A stretch of 64,000 nt of DNA, taken from Microbacterium arborescens. Its GTDB lineage: Bacteria > Actinomycetota > Actinomycetes > Actinomycetales > Microbacteriaceae. This document shows positions 1-6,539 of this stretch, in pieces; position 1 is the stretch's first letter; every line of letters starts with the position of its first letter. The notes below the pieces were generated by a model. It was not told the origin of the DNA. It saw only the letters and a list, made by a program, of their open reading frames with translations, and ran no database searches. The stretch spans positions 2,790,001-2,854,000 of the forward strand of contig NZ_CP128474.1 in NCBI RefSeq assembly GCF_030369635.1, given 5' to 3'. A program made the translations under genes and the position numbers.

Positions 1-120
1 GTACCCGCCGGCCTTGACCACGGCGATGACCTCGGTCTGGACGAGGCGCCGCAGGTGTCGGACGTTGTGCTCGATGGCGTCGACGTCGATCAGCGCTTCG
101 CGCAGCGGCCGCGCGGTCAC
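1..120 (-). CDS. alr: Alanine racemase, N-terminal 40 residues (gene runs off the left edge)
   Basis: Alanine racemase makes D-alanine for peptidoglycan with pyridoxal phosphate. The frame starts at GTG (118-120) and reads without a stop to the edge. Visible are a typical N-terminal strand and helix (IDVDAIEHNVRHLRRLV) and the PLP-lysine motif AVVKAGGYG, with Lys36 as the probable Schiff-base residue. The start overlaps the acpS stop as GTGA, so the two genes are probably translationally coupled. The motif reads AGGYG where most family members have ANAYG. Only the first 40 codons are here, so activity cannot be judged. Confidence 0.85.
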   Translation of the reverse strand, partial: MTARPLREALIDVDAIEHNVRHLRRLVQTEVIAVVKAGGY

Positions 121-473
121 GACGACGCCTCCGCGATCACGTAGGCGGTCGCGAGGTTCGCGTCATGCGAGAGCGACAGGTGCACGGTCGTCACTCCCCT
201 CGCGGCGACAGTCGCCGCCGTCTCGCCCGTCAGCGCGAACACCGGCCGTCCGGAGGCCTCCGACGCCACCTCGATGTCGATCCAGTGCACACCCTCCGAC
301 CCGCCGAGAGCCTTGATGAGCGCCTCCTTGGCGGCGTAGCGGGCGGCGAGCGAGCGCGGCTTGAGGATTCGCTCGGCGGGCGAGAAGAGCCGATCGAGCA
401 GTCGGGGCGTGCGCTCGAGCGAACGCTCGAAGCGCGGCACGTCGACCAGGTCGACGCCGATACCGACGATCAC
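117..473 (-). CDS. acpS: Holo-[acyl-carrier-protein] synthase
   Basis: AcpS transfers 4'-phosphopantetheine from CoA to the serine of acyl carrier protein. The 118-residue product has the normal family length. It starts VIVGIGVDLVDVPRFE, whose Asp8 is the metal ligand in the family, and has the second signature FSPAERI...AARYAAKEALIKALG (residues about 30-57). The GTG start is set by this conserved N-terminus; the frame is open further upstream only as antisense of glmS. The gene lies 25 bp after glmS and overlaps alr by 4 bp, forming a cell-envelope operon. Confidence 0.95.
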   Translation of the reverse strand: MIVGIGVDLVDVPRFERSLERTPRLLDRLFSPAERILKPRSLAARYAAKEALIKALGGSEGVHWIDIEVASEASGRPVFALTGETAATVAARGVTTVHLSLSHDANLATAYVIAEASS

Positions 474-498
474 GGCGTCACCGTGCGCCCGCGCGGGG

Positions 499-2349
499 TC
501 ACTCGACCGTGACCGACTTGGCCAGGTTGCGCGGCTGGTCGACGTCGAGGCCCTTGGCGGTGGCCAGGCCCATGGCGAAGATGTGCAGCGGCACGACCGC
601 GAGCAGCGGCTCGAACAGCGGCTCGGCGAGCGGGATGCGCAGCACCTCGTCGGCGAACGGGAGCACGGCGGCATCCCCCTCTTCGGCGACCGCGATGATG
701 CGGGCGCCACGGGCGCGGATCTCCTGGATGTTGGAGACGACCTTGGCGTGCAGCAGGGGGGAGCTCGTCGGCGAGGGCACCATGACGAACACGGGCTGGC
801 CGGGCTCGATGAGGGCGATCGGACCGTGCTTGAGCTCGCCCGCGGCGAAGCCCTCGGCGTGGATGTAGGAGATCTCCTTGAGCTTGAGCGCACCCTCGAG
901 CGCGATCGGGTAGCCGACGTGGCGACCGAGGAAGATCACCGACCGCGTGTCGGCCATCCAGTGCGCGAACTGCTCGATGTGCTCCTGCTCGCTCGCCAGC
1001 ACCCGGGAGATCTTCTCGGGAACGGCCTCGAGCTGGGCCACCTGCTCGGCGATCGCCTCGTCGGCCATCGCGCCGCGCACGCGACCGACGTGGAGCGCCA
1101 GCAGGTAGAGCGCGGTGATCTGCGCGACGAAGGCCTTGGTCGAAGCCACAGCGACCTCGGGACCGGCGTGCGTGTAGACGATCGCGTCGGACTCGCGCGG
1201 GATGGTGGCCCCCTGCGTGTTGCAGATCGACAGGGTCTTCGCACCCGCCTCCCGGGCGTACTTGACCGCCATCAGGGTGTCCATCGTCTCGCCCGACTGA
1301 CTGATCGACACCACGAGGGTGCGGGGTCCGATGACCGGATCGCGGTAGCGGAACTCGTGGGCGAGCTCGACGTCGACGGGCACACGAGCCCACTGCTCGA
1401 GGGCGTACTTGCCCACCATGCCGGCGTAGGCGGCGGTGCCGCACGCGATGACGATGATGCGGTCGATGCCCGTGAACAGCTCGTCGAGGCCGTCGAGCTC
1501 GGGGATCTGCACCAGACCGTCGTGGACGCGTCCGCGGATGGTGTTGGCGACGGCCTCGGGCTCCTCCGACACCTCCTTGGCCATGAACGACGACCAGCCG
1601 CCCTTGTCGGCCGCGGCGGCATCCCACACGACCTCGAAAGGCTCGACGTCGACGGCATCACCCGAGAAGTCGGTGACCGTGACCTCCTGCGGCGTGATCG
1701 CGACGATCTGGTCCTGCCCGATCGCGAGGGCGTGGCGGGTGTGCTCGACGAAGGCGGCGACGTCGGAGCCGAGGAAGTTCTCGCCGTCACCGAGGCCGAT
1801 CACGAGCGGCGAGTTGCGGCGGGCACCGACGACGAGGCCGGGCTGGTCGCGATGCAGGGCCAGGAGCGTGAACGCGCCCTCGAGACGTGACACGGTCGCG
1901 CGGAACGCCGCGATGAGGTCACCGGATGCCTGATACTCGCGCCCCAGCAGCACCGCGGCGACCTCGGTGTCGGTCTCGCTGCGGAAGGTGTAGCCCGCTG
2001 CGACGAGCTCGGACTTCAGCTCGGCGAAGTTCTCGATGATGCCGTTGTGGATGACGGCGAGCTTGTCGTCGTCGGCGAGGTGGGGGTGGGCGTTGGCATC
2101 GGTCGGACCGCCGTGGGTCGCCCATCGCGTGTGGCCGATACCGGTCGTGCCGTCGGCGAGCGGGTGAGCGGCGAGATCGTCGCGCAGCACCTGCAGCTTG
2201 CCGGCGCGCTTGCGCGTGCCGAGGCCGCCCTCGCCGTCGATCACGGCGATGCCGGCGGAGTCGTAACCGCGGTACTCCAGGCGGGCGAGACCTGAGATGA
2301 GGATGTCCTGCGAGGGACGGGGGCCCACGTAGCCGATGATTCCGCACAT
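499..2349 (-). CDS. glmS: Glutamine-fructose-6-phosphate aminotransferase (isomerising)
   Basis: GlmS makes glucosamine-6-phosphate from fructose-6-phosphate and glutamine, the entry to UDP-GlcNAc. The 616-residue product opens with MCGIIGYVG. Cys2 becomes the N-terminal nucleophile after Met removal, which fixes the start although the frame is open upstream. The glutaminase domain covers about residues 1-240. Two SIS domains follow, with ISQSGETMDT near residue 351 and the C-terminal NLAKSVTVE that closes the sugar site. GlmM is encoded 29 kb away in the same window. No glmS-type ribozyme is seen; the gene appears to be leaderless. Confidence 0.97.
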   Translation of the reverse strand: MCGIIGYVGPRPSQDILISGLARLEYRGYDSAGIAVIDGEGGLGTRKRAGKLQVLRDDLAAHPLADGTTGIGHTRWATHGGPTDANAHPHLADDDKLAVIHNGIIENFAELKSELVAAGYTFRSETDTEVAAVLLGREYQASGDLIAAFRATVSRLEGAFTLLALHRDQPGLVVGARRNSPLVIGLGDGENFLGSDVAAFVEHTRHALAIGQDQIVAITPQEVTVTDFSGDAVDVEPFEVVWDAAAADKGGWSSFMAKEVSEEPEAVANTIRGRVHDGLVQIPELDGLDELFTGIDRIIVIACGTAAYAGMVGKYALEQWARVPVDVELAHEFRYRDPVIGPRTLVVSISQSGETMDTLMAVKYAREAGAKTLSICNTQGATIPRESDAIVYTHAGPEVAVASTKAFVAQITALYLLALHVGRVRGAMADEAIAEQVAQLEAVPEKISRVLASEQEHIEQFAHWMADTRSVIFLGRHVGYPIALEGALKLKEISYIHAEGFAAGELKHGPIALIEPGQPVFVMVPSPTSSPLLHAKVVSNIQEIRARGARIIAVAEEGDAAVLPFADEVLRIPLAEPLFEPLLAVVPLHIFAMGLATAKGLDVDQPRNLAKSVTVE

Positions 2350-2356
2350 GGGGTCC

Positions 2357-2362
2357 ATCCTA
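2357..2362 (-). promoter_or_regulatory. Probable -10 box of a leaderless glmS promoter
   Basis: Read on the minus strand, TAGGAT fits TAnnnT and ends 7 nt before the glmS ATG. This places the transcription start at or next to the start codon. No Shine-Dalgarno sequence lies in between. Confidence 0.5.
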
Positions 2363-2414
2363 GATCGGGAGCCCCTGTGCGCTCGGCCCACGGGGCCGTG
2401 CGAGAGGTCCGCGA

Positions 2415-3614
2415 TCAGGCGGACGCGGAGGCTCGCAGCACGCCCATCACCGCGTCGACGACCTCGAGGTTGGAGAAGATCGCGTCGTGCCCGCAGGCCC
2501 CACCGAAAGGCGGCGCGGCCACCTGGCCCGAGAGGATCATCCCGATCCCGGCGGCACCGGGCGGCAGATCCGTGCGGCAGCTGACGACCGTGGTCTCGCT
2601 CGCCCCCGCGAGCGCGGATCCCTCGGCCACGAGACCGTCGCCGAGGCGTGCCTCCCACGTCCTCCCCGTCGGCAGCGGGACCGCCACGACCGCGGACCCG
2701 GCGATCGCATGCACATGCAGCCCTTCCGGCCAGTCGGGTAGGTCAGCGAGGTCCGTCGAGCCGGCTCGCAGGGCGGTGCCGGCCGGCCCCAGAGCGGCGA
2801 TCCCCGTGCGGATGACCGGCGGGAGGTCGCAGCCCCCGCGTGCATCGGAGGCCAGCTGGTTATTGCAGACGGCGCCGATCCAGGGCAGCACGAGATTCTG
2901 CAGCACCGGCACCGTCGACATCGTGGCGCGGATCACCGCGGCGATGTCGACAGCGACGTTGGCGATATCCGATCCCTCCGAGGGGGCGGCGACGGTGACC
3001 ACCTCGCCGATCAGCGCCGCGACACCGGGGTCGTCGCGCAACGCGTACCGCAGCGCGAGGCCGCCCATCGAATGCGTCACGATGTCGACGGGACCGTGGA
3101 CGCTGTCCGCGATGGAGCGGATGGCCGCGGCGAGGTTGTCGGCCGAACCGTTCGATCCGACCCAGCTCGCCGAGTTCGCGGAGTAGTCGAAGGCGTACAC
3201 CGCGACGCCGGGCTGTGCTTCGAGCCGCTCCTGCAGCGACGCCGTCATGCCACGGGCTACCGGCGCGCCTGAACCGTCGCGCCACTGCACCGGGCGCGCG
3301 AAGGGCGATCGGGCATACGACGGCCGGCCGTCGGCATCGGGGAGGACCGTGCTGAGCCAGCCGTGGACGAGGAGCACGGCTCGCGAGTCCTGAACCCCCT
3401 CCTGACCGAACCGGACGACGCGGTCGGCGAACGCGGACACCGTGCCCGTGCCCGCGGGGGCGAATGCCGAGGAGGCCGCTGCGGGGGCGAGCGTGGCCGT
3501 CGCGGCGAGCACGATCACCGTGCTCAACGCGACGAGCGGACGCCACCGGGAACGCCGTCGCCGCACCCGTACCACGACGCGCACGAGCGCGCGCGAGCGC
3601 CGCCCCAGTTCCAT
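2415..3614 (-). CDS. Exported alpha/beta-hydrolase, lipase/esterase-like
   Basis: The product has 399 residues from the ATG at 3614; the open frame extends upstream but lacks coding character there. The N-terminus is very Arg-rich (about residues 4-22), followed by a hydrophobic stretch ending in ATLAPAAASSA, a plausible signal peptide. The mature part shows LLVHGW (oxyanion strand), the nucleophile elbow VTHSMGG (a T where lipases usually have G) and a late CGHDAIFSN holding the probable catalytic His. This is the layout of class-2 lipases and acylglycerol esterases. It is upstream of glmS on the same strand with a 65 bp gap. Substrate unknown. Confidence 0.75.
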   Translation of the reverse strand: MELGRRSRALVRVVVRVRRRRSRWRPLVALSTVIVLAATATLAPAAASSAFAPAGTGTVSAFADRVVRFGQEGVQDSRAVLLVHGWLSTVLPDADGRPSYARSPFARPVQWRDGSGAPVARGMTASLQERLEAQPGVAVYAFDYSANSASWVGSNGSADNLAAAIRSIADSVHGPVDIVTHSMGGLALRYALRDDPGVAALIGEVVTVAAPSEGSDIANVAVDIAAVIRATMSTVPVLQNLVLPWIGAVCNNQLASDARGGCDLPPVIRTGIAALGPAGTALRAGSTDLADLPDWPEGLHVHAIAGSAVVAVPLPTGRTWEARLGDGLVAEGSALAGASETTVVSCRTDLPPGAAGIGMILSGQVAAPPFGGACGHDAIFSNLEVVDAVMGVLRASASA

Positions 3615-3689
3615 GGATTCATACCTAGCAGGTTGCGATGACAGGTGCGTAACGAGAAATGCGAAGGCGTCGTCCGCCGAGCAAGACGA

Positions 3690-3738
3690 GGGCCCTCTCG
3701 AGTCAGCCATTTGGGGACTGATTTACTCGAGAGGGCCC
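3690..3738 (+). repeat. Hairpin with perfect 14-bp stem and TTGGGGA loop
   Basis: Arms GGGCCCTCTCGAGT (3690-3703) and ACTCGAGAGGGCCC (3725-3738) are exact reverse complements. Inside, CAG (3704-3706) can pair with CTG (3718-3720), leaving a loop that contains CATTTGGGGA. No T-run follows, so it is a poor intrinsic terminator on the plus strand. The hairpin at 30386-30425 has a similarly long perfect stem and an equivalent loop. Confidence 0.85.
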
Positions 3739-3764
3739 CGCTAGGCCCACGCGCTCTCAGTCGG

Positions 3765-3809
3765 GCCGTTGGGGACGGCTGTCGACCGAATCACCGCTTG
3801 GGGAACGGT
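3765..3809 (+). repeat. Two consecutive G-loop hairpins
   Basis: First hairpin: GCCGT (3765-3769), loop TGGGG, ACGGC (3775-3779). Second: ACCG (3793-3796), loop CTTGGGGAA, CGGT (3806-3809), with CGA/TCG pairing outside a bulge. Both present the G-run in the loop on the plus strand. Confidence 0.65.
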
Positions 3810-3862
3810 TCGAGCACTGCGCAGGCTCATGAAGCCTACCGGATTCACGAGCCCGGAACGCC

Positions 3863-3879
3863 GATCCGCGAAGCGGATC
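3863..3879 (+). repeat. 7-bp hairpin with GAA loop
   Basis: GATCCGC (3863-3869) and GCGGATC (3873-3879) are perfect complements around GAA. No G-run loop. It sits just before the promoter-like element at 3891-3919 and may separate two units of the hairpin array. Confidence 0.55.
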
Positions 3880-3890
3880 TTGTCCCCCTA

Positions 3891-3919
3891 TTGGCGGACA
3901 TCACCATCAGTTGTACGAT
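3891..3919 (+). promoter_or_regulatory. Promoter-like element inside the hairpin array
   Basis: TTGGCG (3891-3896) and TACGAT (3914-3919) are spaced by 17 bp, a good fit for a housekeeping promoter in a high-GC actinobacterium. Transcription would start near 3926, before the G-run at 3953-3960 and the small ORF at 3968. Confidence 0.5.
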
Positions 3920-3967
3920 CAACCACGACGTGCAGAGTCCCCGCTTTTGGGGGGCGAGGGAGTCGCT

Positions 3968-4012
3968 ATGCGCGTCAAGCTCAGGGTGCCGATGGGGATC
4001 TGCGCGCCGTGA
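3968..4012 (+). CDS. Possible 14-codon leader peptide (MRV...)
   Basis: A 14-codon ORF, MRVKLRVPMGICAP, follows a long G-run (TTTTGGGGGGCGAGGGAG). That run could serve as ribosome binding site and could itself be masked by the upstream GTCCCC. The start region closely resembles the 19-codon ORF at 9100, which also follows TTTGGGGGG and begins ATGCGCGTCAA. A 16-bp hairpin begins 2 nt after the stop. No conserved domain can be recognised in so short a peptide. Confidence 0.3.
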   Translation: MRVKLRVPMGICAP

Positions 4013-4014
4013 GG

Positions 4015-4056
4015 GCGTTGTGCAGTGCGCAGCCGCGCACGCGCACTGCACAACGC
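4015..4056 (+). repeat. Perfect 16-bp inverted repeat
   Basis: GCGTTGTGCAGTGCGC (4015-4030) and its exact complement (4041-4056) surround the 10-nt spacer AGCCGCGCAC. It directly follows the 14-codon ORF. No U-tract follows, so a plain terminator is unlikely. The loop lacks a G-run. Confidence 0.8.
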
Positions 4057-4100
4057 ACACGGTGCGTGCGACGCGCAGAGGACGCCGCGGATACTGACGC

Positions 4101-4129
4101 TTCCCGTGGCGGAGACGCTCTGCCATACT
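4101..4129 (+). promoter_or_regulatory. Weak promoter-like element in the hairpin array
   Basis: TTCCCG (4101-4106) and CATACT (4124-4129) are spaced by 17 bp. It could drive a second small RNA carrying the hairpins at 4179-4372. A CTGAGC/GCTCAG hairpin follows at once. Confidence 0.3.
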
Positions 4130-4178
4130 GAGCGCAGCCTGCGGCTCAGCCGGGGTGAAACGCAGGGCGTACAAGACT

Positions 4179-4198
4179 CGCCGGGATGGGACCCGGCG
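4179..4198 (+). repeat. 7-bp G-loop hairpin
   Basis: CGCCGGG (4179-4185), loop ATGGGA, CCCGGCG (4192-4198): a perfect stem presenting ATGGGA on the plus strand. Confidence 0.7.
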
Positions 4199-4224
4199 TG
4201 CTGGACCCGGCGGTATTGGGGCAT

Positions 4225-4267
4225 GAGAGACGGATCTGGGTTCGCTCTCGTGGAGACATTGGGGATG
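4225..4267 (+). repeat. Two adjacent G-loop hairpins
   Basis: GAGAG (4225-4229), bulged A, CGGA, loop TCTGGG (4235-4240), TTCG, CTCTC (4245-4249): nine pairs with one G-U. Next, CAT (4257-4259), loop TGGGG, ATG (4265-4267), enclosed by CTCGT/ACGAG. The second stem is weak. A 16-codon ORF (4223-4273) overlaps the next ATG as ATGA here, but the 72-codon ORF after it has no coding character. Confidence 0.5.
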
Positions 4268-4297
4268 AGATGACGAGGCGATTCCACGCGCTCGGTC

Positions 4298-4315
4298 GGC
4301 TGCTGGGGGGCAGCC
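4298..4315 (+). repeat. 6-bp G-loop hairpin
   Basis: GGCTGC (4298-4303), loop TGGGGG, GCAGCC (4310-4315): a perfect stem with the whole loop made of the G-run. Confidence 0.75.
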
Positions 4316-4327
4316 ACCGCGACAGCG

Positions 4328-4372
4328 TCGACCGTAACGGTCGAATTCCGCTCCGCCGGCAGTTGCCGGCGG
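4328..4372 (+). repeat. Two tight hairpins closing the array
   Basis: TCGACCG/CGGTCGA (4328-4344, loop TAA) and CCGCCGGC/GCCGGCGG (4353-4372, loop AGTT) are perfect stems without G-run loops. They could act as stable 3' structure for a plus-strand RNA. Confidence 0.6.
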
Positions 4373-4508
4373 CCCGATACACGCCGTCTGGATGTGGCGG
4401 CTCACGCTCGATCACCGCGACCCGGGCCCCGGCCACGCCGGCTCGTCCGATCGGACCGCGCGGTTTCGGGTCGCACCCCTCCCCCTGAGCGGGGGCCGTC
4501 CACACCCA

Positions 4509-4545
4509 GGCGTGCCCGTCGTCCTCACGGATCGGCGGGCACGCC
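4509..4545 (-). terminator. Probable terminator behind coaA, possibly bidirectional
   Basis: GGCGTGCCCG (4509-4518) and CGGGCACGCC (4536-4545) are perfect complements around a 17-nt loop, 26 bp past the coaA stop on the minus strand. On the plus strand it is followed by GCTTTC, so it could also end transcripts from the hairpin array. Confidence 0.6.
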
Positions 4546-4571
4546 GCTTTCGGCATCCGGGATCGCGGACG

Positions 4572-5537
4572 TCACACCTTGCGCAGGAGCACCCGTTCGA
4601 CGGCGTGCGACGCGCCCTTGTGCAGGATCAGCGTCGCCCGATGCTTCGTCGGCAGCACGTTCTCGACCAGGTTCGGGAGGTTGATGTCGTTCCAGAAGCC
4701 ACGCGCCATCTCGATCGCGGCGTCGTCGTCGAGATCGGCGAAGGTGTTGAAGTACGAGGACGGGTTGTTGAACGCTCCCGCCTTGAGCGCCATGAAGCGG
4801 TCGACGTACCACTGGCTGATGTGCTCGGCATCCGCGTCGACGTAGATCGAGAAGTCGAACATGTCGCTGACGGCCACCTCGTGCGGGGCGGGCGGCGGCG
4901 CCAGGACGTTGAGTCCCTCCACGATCACGACATCGGGTCGACGGACGGTGATCTGTGCGTCGGGGACGATGTCGTACCGCATATGCGAGTAGAACGGGGC
5001 GTGCACCTCGGGGGCGCCCGACTTCACCGCCGTCAGGAACTCGATCAGCGCGCGGCGGTCGTAGCTCTCCGGGAAGCCCTTGCGCGCCATGAGGCCGCGG
5101 CGCTCGAGCTCGGCGTTCGGATAGAGGAACCCGTCGGTCGTGACGAGCTCGACGCGGGGCGTGCCCGGCCAGCGGCTCATCAACTCGCGGAGCAGACGCG
5201 CGACGGTCGACTTGCCGACGGCGACCGAGCCGGCGACCCCGACGACGAAAGGGGTCGTGCTGTCCTCCTCGCCGAGGAAAGCGTCGGTGTCGGCCCCGAG
5301 ACGCCGAGTCGCGCTGGCGTACAGCGACAGCAGACGGCTGAGCGGGAGGTAGACCTGCGACACCTCGCCGAGGTCCATGCGATCGCCGAGCCCGCGGAGT
5401 TGGACGATCTCGGTCTCGGTGAGCGGCTGCGTCACGCCCGCGGCGAGCCGGGCCCAGTCGGCACGGCCGATTTCGCGATACAGCGCGGGGGCGAGCGGCG
5501 TCAGCGCCTGCACATCTTCAGGGGACATCGCGCTCAT
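4572..5537 (-). CDS. coaA: Type I pantothenate kinase
   Basis: CoaA phosphorylates pantothenate, the first step of CoA synthesis. The 321-residue product has family length. The P-loop GVAGSVAVGKST lies near residues 95-106, followed by VTTDGFLYPN, a catalytic region RGLMARKGFPESYD and VIVEGLNVL (Walker B). The ATG at 5537 is chosen because it has GGGGGG seven bases upstream; a second ATG three codons later is possible. The divergent ppx-like gene starts 57 bp away. Confidence 0.95.
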   Translation of the reverse strand: MSAMSPEDVQALTPLAPALYREIGRADWARLAAGVTQPLTETEIVQLRGLGDRMDLGEVSQVYLPLSRLLSLYASATRRLGADTDAFLGEEDSTTPFVVGVAGSVAVGKSTVARLLRELMSRWPGTPRVELVTTDGFLYPNAELERRGLMARKGFPESYDRRALIEFLTAVKSGAPEVHAPFYSHMRYDIVPDAQITVRRPDVVIVEGLNVLAPPPAPHEVAVSDMFDFSIYVDADAEHISQWYVDRFMALKAGAFNNPSSYFNTFADLDDDAAIEMARGFWNDINLPNLVENVLPTKHRATLILHKGASHAVERVLLRKV

Positions 5538-5582
5538 CGTAACCCCCCACCCGTCCGCACCGACGGCGCCTCGGCCTGCCAC

Positions 5583-5588
5583 TACTGT
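5583..5588 (+). promoter_or_regulatory. -10 box of a leaderless promoter for the Ppx/GppA gene
   Basis: TACTGT fits TAnnnT and ends 6 nt before the GTG start at 5595. There is no Shine-Dalgarno sequence, so a leaderless mRNA is likely. Confidence 0.5.
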
Positions 5589-5594
5589 GAACCT

Positions 5595-6539
5595 GTGCGT
5601 CTGGGAGTCCTCGACATCGGTTCGAACACGGTCCACCTGCTCGTCGCCGATGTCCGCCCCGGCGGACGCCCGCTGGCGCGCACCAGCAAGCGGACGGTGC
5701 TGCGCCTCATGCGCTACCTCGAGCCCGACGGGTCGATCAGCGACGAGGGCGTGAACGCACTCGTCACGGCGGTGACGGACGCGGTCGCGGTGTCACGCAC
5801 CGAAAACGTCGCGGAGCTTCTCGCCACCGCCACGAGCGCCGTGCGCGAGGCGACCAACGGACCGCAGGTCATCGCGGCCATCGAGCGGGCACTCGGCCAG
5901 GACCTGCAGGTGCTCGGCGGAGAGTCGGAGGCCAGATTCACCTTCCTGGCCGTGCGCCGGTGGTTCGGCTGGTCGGCGGGCGAGATCCTCCTGTTCGACA
6001 TCGGCGGCGGCTCGCTCGAGATCGCCGCCGGCAGCGACGAGCTGCCCGACGAGGCAGCCTCGGTGCCGCTGGGTGCCGGGCGGATGACAGTGCAGTTCCT
6101 GCCGACGGATCCGCCGGGCGAGAACGCCGTCGAACTGCTGCGCGAGCATGCGCGCGAGACCCTGGCCCCCGTGGTCGCCACGATGTCCGCCCGCCCCCGC
6201 CCCGATCACGTCGTGGGGTCATCGAAGACCATCCGGTCGCTCGCGAAGCTCGCGGGCTATCCGATGCCGGGATGGTCGGGGATCGAGCGGATGACGCTGC
6301 CCCGCGCCGCGCTGGGCTCGTGGATCCCCCGACTCGCCCGCATCCCGGCATCCGCTCGGCAGGAGCTTCCCGGCATCACGGCCGATCGCACCGTCCAGAT
6401 CGTGGCGGGCGCAGTCGTGCTGCACGAGGTGATGCGGGCTTTCGACGTCGACGAGCTCGAGGTCTCACCATGGGCGCTGCGCGAGGGAGTGCTGCTGCGT
6501 TACATCGAGTCGCTGTCGTGGAGCGCACCGCCGGCCTGA
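5595..6539 (+). CDS. Ppx/GppA-family exopolyphosphatase
   Basis: The family hydrolyses inorganic polyphosphate or pppGpp in the cytoplasm. The 314-residue product starts VRLGVLDIGSNTVHLLVAD (phosphate-1 motif) and has LLFDIGGGSLEIA (phosphate-2 motif) near residues 133-145, plus VGSSKTIRSLAKL. It corresponds to the short actinobacterial type with only the ASKHA core and no C-terminal HD domain. GTG is chosen because it opens the conserved strand directly and fits the -10 position. Its 3' end overlaps the convergent sensor-like gene by 40 bp. Confidence 0.85.
   Translation: MRLGVLDIGSNTVHLLVADVRPGGRPLARTSKRTVLRLMRYLEPDGSISDEGVNALVTAVTDAVAVSRTENVAELLATATSAVREATNGPQVIAAIERALGQDLQVLGGESEARFTFLAVRRWFGWSAGEILLFDIGGGSLEIAAGSDELPDEAASVPLGAGRMTVQFLPTDPPGENAVELLREHARETLAPVVATMSARPRPDHVVGSSKTIRSLAKLAGYPMPGWSGIERMTLPRAALGSWIPRLARIPASARQELPGITADRTVQIVAGAVVLHEVMRAFDVDELEVSPWALREGVLLRYIESLSWSAPPA

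Larger units (their letters stand above)
3690..4372 (+). ncRNA. Candidate structured non-coding RNA: array of G-loop hairpins
   Basis: Between the hydrolase and coaA there are about 950 bp without a credible protein gene. On the plus strand this stretch holds at least ten hairpins with 4-16 bp stems. Six or seven expose a G-run in the loop (ATTTGGGGA, TGGGG, CTTGGGGAA, ATGGGA, TCTGGG, TGGGGG). The same sense-strand motif recurs in leaders of the EPS genes from 8.8 to 26.6 kb. Promoter-like elements at 3891-3919 and 4101-4129 suggest one or more plus-strand transcripts, and a 10-bp inverted repeat at 4509-4545 could end them. A CsrB/Rsm-like sponge is one reading. Transcription from the minus strand would give UCCCCAA loops that could pair with the mRNA motifs. 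Boundaries are estimates. Confidence 0.5.

Noticed and set aside
361..1890. Long plus-strand ORF (509 codons) opposite glmS
   Set aside because: The minus strand encodes a complete, highly conserved GlmS. The plus frame is an antisense shadow caused by high GC and has no recognisable domain.
3690..4372. Mobile element or attachment site as explanation for the inverted repeats
   Set aside because: No transposase or integrase, no flanking direct repeats, and the repeats differ in stem sequence while sharing loop content, which fits RNA structure better.
4270..4488. 72-codon ORF after a 16-codon ORF with ATGA overlap
   Set aside because: The junction resembles the cpsE leader arrangement, but the product has no coding character and contains three hairpins. 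Treated as part of the RNA array.
3845..4556. ORFs of 130-190 codons on both strands in the hairpin array
   Set aside because: They have low-complexity, Arg/Pro/His-rich content, no domain, no ribosome site, and cross several perfect hairpins. The region looks non-coding.
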